The notes under the pieces are model-generated. The model was given only the letters and a program-made list of their open reading frames with translations, was not told the origin of the DNA and ran no database searches. From Melieria omissa (Eukaryota; Arthropoda; Insecta; Diptera; Ulidiidae), in NCBI GenBank assembly GCA_963971225.1, contig OZ020267.1, positions 97,019,648 through 97,083,647 on the forward strand: a DNA stretch of 64,000 nt. The letters are read 5' to 3'. Positions 10,750 to 19,687 of the stretch are shown here, one piece after another; positions within the stretch are counted from its first letter, which is position 1; every line of letters starts with the position of its first letter. The position numbers and the translations under genes are program-made.

Positions 10750-11177
10750 GGTTGTTTTTTTTTTATAAAATTAAAAGCATCAAGAGCCAACTCCCCGTCA
10801 GTGTTTGACCTTAACACGCTAAAAACATCTCTCTCGTGTCCGTATTTCCTCCACTCCCCCCCCCGGTACTACCGTCGGGTATTTCGTAGGGAGGCGGATT
10901 GAGCAATTCGCTCATTGTATTGGAAAAGAAGACGTGAGGTGTTGTAAATGCCACAAAGTAAAAATCATGTCAACCGGTTTGTTGGTTTAGAAATCACAAT
11001 CGAAAACGTGAAAAAAGATAGGAAAAATCCGAAAAAGTGACACCCCCATTTTTTTCGAAAAGGGAAACTAAGTTTTAAAAACGGTTTGCGGATTCGAAAT
11101 AGCGCTCCCTAATTACCTTATAACTGATGTCAGACCCAGAAAAGCCATTTTTCTGTTGATCAGTGTAATTAAATATA
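10750..11177. other. Spacer with a poly-C tract
   Basis: A run of nine Cs lies near 10855-10864. No gene is recognised. Confidence 0.35.
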
Positions 11178-11179
11178 TA

Positions 11180-11779
11180 GCGTGTTTTTTTAGAGGTATA
11201 GAACTTCGAATTGAAATAAAACACAAGAAAATCGTTTTAATGTCCATCAATTTGGCTTTATTGGAAGGATAATTTTATGCCATTAATGTTTAAATATGAG
11301 TTCGGGCATGTGGCCGCCGCAGCTGGCTCGAATAAAGCCAATTCTACAGGTCCAATTTTCAGTTGATGGACAAAGCTCCAATTGCTGTGCACGGTGGCGA
11401 ATCGATTCATTCGGGTCCTCTTCAACATTTTGCTCTACAGCGGCAATTGTTTCTTCGGTGCGCACTGTTCGACGTCTCTGCGGATGCGTATTATCACATA
11501 GAGTAAACGTAGTGCGAAAACGACCCATGGTTAACCGAATTAATTGCTCTGATGGACGATGTCGACCATAAAATGAACGGAGCTTGCGGTAAACTTCGCG
11601 AACTGAACCATTATTTTCGAAATAAATTTGCACGATTTGCAAGCGTTGTTCTTTTGTCAACCTGTTCATGATGAAATGGCAAACCAAACTGAACATAAAT
11701 GACATTAGAGTTGCCAGATTTGACCACAAAATGCCAGTTTTGTCTCTATTCGAAAAACAAACCTCTAAAAAAAACACCC
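11180..11779 (-). mobile_element. Tc1/mariner-superfamily relic, 600 bp
   Basis: Imperfect inverted ends (GCGTGTTTTTTTAGAGGT on the left, GGGTGTTTTTTTTAGAGGT as the complement on the right) are flanked by TA at 11178-11179 and 11780-11781. The minus-strand frame (about 11669-11283) begins MNRLTKEQRLQIVQIYFEN. It continues through a helix-turn-helix domain to RRTVRTEETIAAVEQNVEED and HRAQQLEL, the N-terminal DNA-binding part of an insect Tc1/mariner transposase. The catalytic half is deleted. Confidence 0.75.
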
Positions 11780-11783
11780 TATA

Positions 11784-12352
11784 CAAGGTGCGTTCCAAAG
11801 TAAACAGAACTTTTACAATAGGGACGTTTCTGGTGGCGCCAGAGGTGAGGACATGCGTTGGAAAGGTACATCTTTCATTCACATCCTGTCAAAATTTCAT
11901 GACATTTGGTCTAGTAGAAGCCGAAATATCCCGCTCAATGTGACAGTATGTTTTTAACTTTGGTACGAGAATGGCGTTTATTGCATAATAATGCACCGGC
12001 TCACAGAGCCGTAGTTACGACCGATTATTTGACCAAAAATCGAATTTTAACCATCAATCATTCACCGTATTCGCCTGATATGGCTCCCTGTGACTTCTAC
12101 TTATTCGTTGCATTTGCCGATGAAAGGAAAACGTTATAAGGACGTTGAAGACATCCAAAAGGCTTGTACCAACATTCTGAAGGCGATGCCGGCCGATGGC
12201 CTAAAACACTCATTCCAAATGCTTTTGAACCGTGCAAAACGTTGTATCGGAGCAGAAGGGGAGTATTTGGAATAAATAAAAAGAATTATACAAACATTAT
12301 CATCCGTTTTCTTTATTTTATAAAAGTCCTGTTTACTTTGGAACGCACCTTG
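11784..12352 (+). mobile_element. Second mariner relic abutting the first, 569 bp
   Basis: Inverted ends CAAGGTGCGTTCCAAAGTAA are bounded by TA at 11782-11783 and 12353-12354. The plus strand keeps the C-terminal mariner core in two frames, 11948-12139 and 12090-12275. It includes SPYSPDMAPCDFYLF and the end KRCIGAEGEYLE. The residue before NAPAH is Asn instead of the catalytic Asp, with 34 residues between it and the last Asp (DD34D spacing). The N-terminal and central parts are deleted. It lies directly beside the preceding element. Confidence 0.85.
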
Positions 12353-12354
12353 TA

Positions 12355-12965
12355 TAAATAAACCAACATAAAAATAAAGTTTTGCGGAAAATGTGCCACG
12401 CTCCTGATCCAACGCCCATCAATTCTTACCAATTGAATCACATTTTTATGAGACGACGCGACTTATTAGGGTCAGTTTCTTTCTCCGACTTACTAGTGCA
12501 CACAAAAAACTCTATATATCTGTCCTTAAAGTTGTGCCATCAGGCAACCCTGCTCCTGTCGGCATACTCGCCGTGCCGCTACTCGAAAGGGCCAACGAGT
12601 AGTCGGCATAGTTCACTCCAAGATCAGTCAGTGTGAAAAAGGGAGTAAGAGAAGTCACTCGGTAACTGTAAGATCGAATAATGCAACCACCATAAATAAA
12701 TCGGATTATAAAAACAAATGGTTAAGGATATTTGCTTTTATATTTAATACAACGAAGCACTTTCTTGGGATTGTGGGTTAGCTTATCCTTGTTTTCGGTC
12801 TGTGAAGTATTATTAGAAGTTATATAATTATTTACTAACCAACTTTTCGTGAGTTTATCGATTTCATAAGTAACGTTTGAACCAAATCAAATAAATTAAA
12901 TAAAATAAAGTTAATCGGTTTTTCCAAATTAAAAACATCACTTTACTTACTAAACATCAATTTAC
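12355..12965. other. Spacer between mariner relic and paralogue C
   Basis: Nothing recognised. A moderately GC-richer patch (12540-12660) contains no supported coding exon. Confidence 0.35.
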
Positions 12966-13029
12966 TGTTAAATTTATTGCAGACGGTGCGTTCTTAATTT
13001 ATTTGATAATTATTCATGTTCGCTTTGGC

Positions 13030-13777
13030 TTACATCAAAATTTCTGAAAGTTCATTAAAGATGTCCATCTTCTTTCCGGTATCCTTTTCGGCTACGAGCT
13101 TGTCAAACAATTCAATTAGCTGGGGATCCTTTGCCTCCTCAGGTGCTACACTCATAAATGCCTTGAAGACTTCTTCAAAATTTCTAAGAAAGTTGATGAT
13201 GCGTTTCTCAAAATCATTTTCGAATTTTGCCCAACCGGCCTTCTCGAATGCTGTCTTCAGTGTATCGGAGAGCTTGTCATCGTCGGGCATAACGTCAAAG
13301 TCCTCTGTGATTTCTATAAATTTTATCATGCCGTTGATTAGCTTCTTCACATCATTCGGATCGTTCTTAATGTTCAAGTCTTTAGTCTCCTTAACAAAGT
13401 CGGCTAAGCGCGTAATGTTCGCTTGCAGTGCTTCGCTCTTATCCGGCAGCGCGTTCAATTCCTTGAGCGTATCCTGGAACAGTATTAGACCCTCTTCCAC
13501 GACGAACTTGGAGAGCTGAACATATTCGACCGCCACGATGAGCACCAATTGCTGACGCGGAGTCCGCTCCTCTTTGGAAGACGAGCTGTCCGCCCGGTCT
13601 ACCGTGACGGATCTTTGGGCAACAGCAACATCGCTGGACTCGCGCTTCTCCACCGGCAGTGCATGCGCGAACTGCAAAAAGCGAAATTATGATGTAGGAA
13701 GGGTGAGTGCAGAGAAGTGATGATTTTACCTGCAGCAGACACAGACCGAAAATGCAAATCACTGCAATCTTAAGCAT
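13030..13777 (-). CDS. Secreted helical protein, cluster paralogue C (2 exons)
   Basis: Exon 1 (13730-13777) reads M-L-K-I-A-V-I-C-I-F-G-L-C-L-L-Q. A GTAAAA donor and TTTTTGCAG acceptor join it in phase 0 to exon 2 (13030-13671), for about 229 residues. The predicted cleavage is after FAHA, before LPVEKRESS. It shares with A and B the block from FQDTLKEL to RLADFVK and the C-terminal helix KAGWAKFENDFEKRIINF, and diverges more elsewhere. There are no cysteines in the mature chain. Family and function are not recognised. Confidence 0.87.
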
Positions 13778-13830
13778 TTTGCTGTTGTTGTGCCGGAACG
13801 TTTCCTCTTGTTCGCTTCAAATTTCACTGA

Positions 13831-13871
13831 CAACTGAGCGGCGATTACCGCCGCCCTCAACTTTTATTTAG
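13831..13871 (-). promoter_or_regulatory. TATA plus initiator core promoter of paralogue C
   Basis: CTAAATAAAAG (13861-13871) lies upstream of TCAGTTG (13831-13837). The 23 bases between the two boxes differ strongly from A and B while both boxes are kept, which argues for selection on them. Confidence 0.7.
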
Positions 13872-14452
13872 CGTCAAGAGTGCAGCAAGTGTCAGCTAGA
13901 TACGAAATACATTTAGTCACAGATACGTTTAGGCTGATCGTCTCACGGATTATTCAGAACAACAGTTACCGAAAACAATTCTTTCATTCTAAATAAACAA
14001 TAATATTATGTTCACTTTTCATTCGGCGTTATCAATTTGCAAAAAATTTACTGTAGTCACTCACACACACAGACCGGTGTGTGCAATTTCTTTTAGACAC
14101 ACACACACAACTCTCAGTCGAGTTAATACAACAAAGCCTCTTGCATATTTTAAAAGACTATTAAACACTTTTGGTAAAATTTCTAAACTATCCACAGCTG
14201 AAATGCCTAACGAAATACTTGATTCGGGCTCGAAAAATCCTTCTTCCTTTGCTGTACTTTTTAGCTGGAATATTGATGCAGAAAATAGAGTCGAATAATA
14301 CAGAATAATGCAGTACTCTAGTCCGATGATTGTTGAAAGAATGCATTACTCCACCTCTATGCAATAATAATAATAAACAAATCATATCCCAAAATTCCAA
14401 CATTTATTTTCCAACTTTTCGCCTTACAGTATTTGATGTGTTGTCGATAATT

Positions 14453-15153
14453 TTAAGCGATTTTCGCAAATTCGTTAATTATTTCGTTGATGCGCCGCGT
14501 GTCGCTGGTCCCTTTGTACTTAAGATACCAGCCGAGTACATTTGCATTTGTCTGCTTCTGCGCTTCAGTCCACGATTCGATGCGCTCCCTCACCCCGTCG
14601 AAGAAATCTGCTAGGAACTTGGCTCTGCGCCGCTCCAGCTCGCGCTCGAACTGCTCCAAACCGTGCCGCCTCAGCGCGCTCAGAACAACTGATGGCTGCT
14701 CTGCTTGTTGCTTCCTGACCACAGCCTCAAACTGCTCGAAAATCAACACCCTCGACACCAGCTGCAGGAAGCGCGCGGCACTGTTGCTTCTCGATGCCGG
14801 CTGCCGCTGCAGTTCGTCGCTCACATCTTTGACGTAGAACATCAGCGTTGACTTGTCGTCGCTGCTAACGACATCTTGCAGCGCTTGGCTCACAATCGAT
14901 CTGGACTGCGCCAAAGCAAAGTCGGTAATATTCAAGTACTGCTCAACTCTTGTGGCGAACAGTTGTTGTATTTCGCTCGCTGCGGCCTTGAACGCTGCTG
15001 ACGACACGATAATCTAAGTATTTCATAATTTTTAAATATGTAAATATGTCTTCCTTTCACATTATCAGGTAAGTATTGCTGAAAGTAATCAAATTAATTG
15101 AGCCAACTTACTGCCGCTGCAATTAAGCGTAAAATTCCGTACTTTCGAGCCAT
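14453..15153 (-). CDS. Secreted helical protein, divergent cluster paralogue D (2 exons)
   Basis: Exon 1 (15112-15153) encodes M-A-R-K-Y-G-I-L-R-L-I-A-A-A, followed by a GTAAGT donor. Exon 2 (14453-15013) follows a CTTAG acceptor and begins IIVSSAAFKAAA, giving about 200 residues. As in A-C, the intron splits the signal peptide in phase 0. The mature chain is helical and Arg/Gln-rich with no cysteines. Its C-terminal block (RRHGLEQFERELERRRAKF, then W-x-x-x-x-K and IINEFAKIA) matches the equivalent block of the other members in pattern. It lacks the long acidic linker present after the signal peptide of the others. Function unknown. Confidence 0.8.
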
Positions 15154-17489
15154 TTCCGATCGATGGCTTCAATTTTGTGCTGGACCTGGTTTGTCCAGTT
15201 CCACTTGAAAGAGAGACTGAAGTGACTCGCCACTGTTGCTGCCCAGCATTATCTGAGGCGGTGTGAGTCGAGGTCAGGGTGCAGATAGCGTTTTCAATCA
15301 AACATGAGGTACTTAAGTACCGAATTTGGAGCCGATGAGCGCAATTCACACAGTTCGGCCAGACGCGGTAATAAAAACAATAATATTATTTGAAAAAAAT
15401 TAAGTAAACAAACGCAAATTCGTAGATTTGGGTAAATACTGCAGACGTCTGCTTGGGATTAGGCGGAGTCAAGAACATGTTAATTTTTTCTATAATTATA
15501 TTTATAATCTTTTAGCAACTATTTACATCGATCAATAATAATCATGATTAATAATAATTCGACCAATAATTATTACCATAACACAAAATCAATCAAATTT
15601 AAAATTGTATTTCCTATTGAACATTTGTCCTTGTGGAGCGAATGCGTGATACAACAAATCACGTAAATCGACGAGAAAAATGAGCATCAACTCGATCTCG
15701 GCTCGAGCTCAATTCGTATTTTTTCGGTTTCATATACGATGTCTTGGTTTACGTAAACTCAGAATTGCAAGCTCATAGAACCCTTTTTAGGCTTTGCAAC
15801 ATTTCAAAATTTGTTTTTCGATCCTTGTTTGGATGGCTTCATATTTAAGTAGTTCAACTAGTTTTGTTTGGTCTAACGTAGAAAATGTTTTTGAACTTTA
15901 AATTCTTCTAATGGCTTTTAACTTAACCTTTGTGCTGATCTTCTTCACCTTTTTACATGATTTTATTTTATTTAATACGTTTAATACGTTTTATCGTTTT
16001 ATTTAATACAAAAAACCTAATCCTAGTTCTGCTTCAAATTTCCTTTTTTCGAGACATTCCAACTCTTTAAAATTGATCCACTTATCGAACAGTGTAAACT
16101 GTGTCTTAGTACAGAGGAAAGATGCGATTCAAAATTAGAAATGATAACAGCAGCTGAAACTTCTTTTCCTTATCAACGTTCAAAAACCGAACAACCCATT
16201 CGGCCAAATTTTTATCGCCGAGGTTTTGGTGCTCTTTCAAGCCCTTTCAGTCATCTCAATAAATGTATGGAAATGCTCCTTGAAAGCTGTTCTGCATTGC
16301 GCCGAGCCATGTCGCGGCTGCGATGAGCTGTTGTGATTCCTTTACTGAGCTGGAGTCAGCGATCGACTATGTGTGAGGCGGCACGGCTGCTGCGCACTGA
16401 AGCACAAGGTTGATTTAAAGACATCTTTATCAGTTTTCACAGAAGCCGAACTCACTTGCGCCCACTGTAGGGCAGCGAACATCGTTGAAAGCTTAATTTT
16501 CTGCCTCTTCCTGCAATGAAATGTCGTCTGCTCGCGAGAATAATTTGAGCGCTATTGAAATTTGTGAACTACTGTGCAGTTTATATTTAGTTTTCGTTAT
16601 TTATCAAACGACTTTTTATTGAGGTCGAGGGTGAGATTTTACCGCTCGAATCAACAGTCAGAAAATTTGAATGCGGGATGGGATGGTAAACGGACGGGTT
16701 CATGGTTAACATTTATAACGAATACGTGCTTCAATTAATGTGTCATGTAAACCTTTTTGAAGTTGCGAAAAAACTTTTAGATTCAACTGAACATTCTGTG
16801 GAACACCAGTATGTAGTACCATGCACTATCAAAAGGGTAAAGGCCGGATCGTAGAGCAGCCGTTCAGCGAGTGTCTTTTCAACCCGGAGATTTGGGCTTA
16901 ATTGTGGTTGTGTTTGTGGGAGCAGATATTGGATCGTGTGTTTTTGTGAAGGATAATGAATGGGAAAATCGCAAAATGGGAAAAGCACCGTTGAAAGTGT
17001 ATTTCTGTGCCACATTGTGCAATCCCAGAAACGCGCTGCACTAATTTTTAAATATGAAAACTTGTTTTACGATTGTGCCTTCAAATTAGCTGCGCCACAC
17101 ACGCCCACAACTGCAGCGGCGCTCATTATCAGCTCGCTTGTTGGTGGGTTCGAAGGTTAACGGGTGAGCAATGCACTGCGAGCTTAGCGCGCCGAGAAGC
17201 ACACAATTTGTAGTCATTGGAGCTAATTGAGCTACCGGTGGTGGGGATGATTTGAATTCGAGTAAAAAATGCCACTTTCAAATAAATGTTTGCATGTAAT
17301 TTTCCATTTAATATAAGAGACTTTGTGAATTTTCATATTTATTGCTAACGCCTTGGGTTATTTGTTACTCTACGATTGGCGTTCGCCGATTAAGACACAT
17401 CCAAAGGCCAAGAAGCAATCACAACGAGTAACTTTAAATACAAAACATTCATGTTTTCTTTTTGGTGAATTTCATTGAAGCGTTTTTGT
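15154..17489. other. Intergenic stretch between paralogues D and E
   Basis: Mostly AT-rich, with a GC-richer patch at 16230-16540 and another near 17080-17200. Several open frames of 60-90 codons occur, but none has splice support or recognisable motifs. Confidence 0.4.
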
Positions 17490-18469
17490 TTACGAGTGCA
17501 ATTCAAAAAATTTGGAAAATATCTCGACTTTCTTCTCGCCGTTCGACTCGTTCTTGAACTGTCTGTACCAGTCGATCAACTTCGTTTCGTTTGCGCGCTC
17601 CTCCGCGGACAGCGCAGTCAGGTAGTTTTCGATTTGGCCGTTGAACTTTTGCGCGAAAACCATGAAACGTTCCAGAAATTTGACCTGCAGCTGCTCCAGG
17701 CCGTTCCTCTTGAGCGAAGCCTCCAAGTACAGCAACTCGGTGCTGGGTGGCTGGTGCGCCGTCGAATTGTAGCGCTCCACAATATCGGTGAACTGCAGCA
17801 CCATGTCGTACAACTCGGCGATCTTGTCCTCCTCAGGCACCTTGGCAATGCGTTCGGCGTGCGCCACGTAGCCGGAGATGGTGGCGAGGTCCGCGCGCAG
17901 CAGCTCGTTGGGCTCCTTTAGCAGCGCCGCGTCTCGAAGTACGCCGCGAAAGACAATGGTGCCCTGTTCCACGGTGAAATTCGACAGCACGGTAAACTCC
18001 TCCAGCGTAAAGAAGAGCAATTTGTTGCGCGCACTCAACTCGCTGCCCTCGGTGTCGCCGCGCTGCACCTGTGCCTCGTCGGCGGCTGTCGCAGTAGCAG
18101 CGTTGGCGGCCACTGTGTTGGGTTTACGCTCCTGAGACTCTTCGGAAGAGCTGCTGTCGGCGGACGGCGGCGGCAGCGCCACGGTTTGCTGCAAGGCATA
18201 AACATTATTGTAGAGTTCACTCTTCATAGCATTTGAGGTTTAAGTTGCTATCGTATGCAATTTTTGAATTTTCGCAATGTTTTCGAAAGCAGTTATAGCG
18301 ACAGATTGCTACGATAGCAACTTTACACCTAAAATGCCATGAAGAGTGAACTCCACTTAATTAAACCGGTCTTTCAGATTATGTTCATTTGAGCCGAGGT
18401 CAGTGTCACGCAACTCACCTGCAACAACAACAATGTTGCCACCCACGCAAATATCCAACGCTTCAACAT
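17490..18469 (-). CDS. Secreted helical protein, divergent cluster paralogue E (2 exons)
   Basis: Exon 1 (18419-18469) encodes M-L-K-R-W-I-F-A-W-V-A-T-L-L-L-L-Q with a GTGAGT donor. Exon 2 (17490-18188) starts after ATGCCTTGCAG with QTVALPPPSADSSSSEESQ, giving about 249 residues. The in-frame ATG at 18227 lies in the intron and is not the start. After a Ser/Glu-rich and Ala/Thr-rich linker come the helices. LKRNGLEQLQVKFLERFMVF and WYRQFKNESNGEKKVEIF align in pattern with the C-terminal blocks of A-D. Codon use is more GC-rich than in its neighbours. The intron contains a long hairpin. Function unknown. Confidence 0.82.
18213..18353. repeat. Long inverted repeat inside the intron of paralogue E
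   Basis: The arms 18213-18255 and 18310-18353 are near-complementary: gagttcactcttcat pairs with atgaagagtgaactc, and gttgctatcgta with tacgatagcaac. They enclose a loop of about 54 bases. On RNA this would fold into a stem of about 43 pairs. It may be a small foldback MITE or a structured intron. No target duplication was identified. Confidence 0.7.
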
Positions 18470-19142
18470 TTTGTCGTTTGTGATTTTTTCAAAATCAAAC
18501 ATTTTCTTGTCTTACGGAGCGACAGCGATGCGTTTTAGCGAACTTTTCACACGAAACTAACTGGCCGCAACATTTTGTACAATTATAGCATCGCTCGATT
18601 ATCTACACACGCCACTCAAATGAGTGGAGGCTTACGAGCATGTCGCATGCGCTCATAAACAACGAAATCCACAAGTTCAATGCGGTCAAGTTCTAGTGTG
18701 AAATGATTATTAAGGCCCTCGTCCGATTGTACACATACAACCAACAGTTGATACTTGCTCCAGCCACTTTGCAGGCGGCGAGAATAGATGACATGTGCCG
18801 CCAGTGGGCAGTAAGTAAAGTATAGTAACATAATTACTCCGTGGAGACATGCAATTAAAATCTGGGTGAGATGTCTTCTCATTCCAGTATATTTTTCAAT
18901 TAGATTTTAGAAGAGACAACATTCAAGGCCGCCCAAACATGTCAATGTTTGAGCAAAGTAAAAGTTGGACCCATTATCTTTGTAAACTAAATTTAAGTAT
19001 TTCCACGCAAGCGCGGAGAGAAGGAGAGAACTAAGACCACATCACATTCACTGTAACGCTGTATCGCGCAGCAGACGGCGATGATTGAGCTATTACTAAT
19101 TATAATTGTGTCACTACTAAAGAAAGCCTAGACTACCGCAAT
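18470..19142. other. Spacer between paralogue E and a hAT MITE
   Basis: A minus-strand frame of 88 codons (18882-18616) starts with a hydrophobic segment, but no splice or family evidence supports it. Nothing else is recognised. Confidence 0.35.
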
Positions 19143-19320
19143 CAGTGGCGGATTCAGGGGGTAGTTTTGTGGGTTGAAACCCGCCCCCCTCCCGAAATAT
19201 TAAGGTGTCCTTTAAAACTACATATGTACAAATTAAAAGCTATATACATAAACATTTATGAATATTAAAGAATTACTTTTTGAAAGCCCCCCCGAAAATG
19301 TTTTTCTGAATCCGCCCCTG
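19143..19320. mobile_element. hAT-type MITE, 178 bp
   Basis: Inverted ends CAGTGGCGGATTCAG and (complement of the right end) CAGGGGCGGATTCAG are flanked by 8-bp duplications, accgcaat at 19135-19142 and accgcaac at 19321-19328. CAG-type termini with 8-bp targets are characteristic of hAT transposons. No coding capacity. Confidence 0.8.
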
Positions 19321-19687
19321 ACCGCAACCATACCATGTTTTGTGCCTGAATTTGTAAACAGCTGGAAGGGCTCTATAGATGAGTGCCTGTTTCGAATCGC
19401 TGGTTGGGATTTTTTCATAGTCAAATTTACAATTTCTATTGCGAACGCAGCTGATCAAAACTTAAAAATAAAAGTCTGAACCTGTTCGAAACCAGTCAAA
19501 TCCTAAGATTGCAACGTTTTATGAAACCTACTATAAACACCTATACGAGTACCACATTCCACGCTTAAGGCACACACTTCTTCGAATATGATTTTCTTAA
19601 ACATTGGTCGATGTCTGCTATAAAATTTATTTTATCTCTTGAAGGTTAATTTGTTCTCTTAAAGGTAGAAAAGTGGTCGAAGACGTT

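Noticed and set aside
16743..17015. 90-codon minus-strand frame between paralogues D and E
   Set aside because: No motifs, no splice sites in useful positions and no resemblance to the cluster.
18616..18882. 88-codon minus-strand frame with a hydrophobic start
   Set aside because: No splice partner, promoter or family resemblance to the neighbouring secreted genes beyond hydrophobicity.
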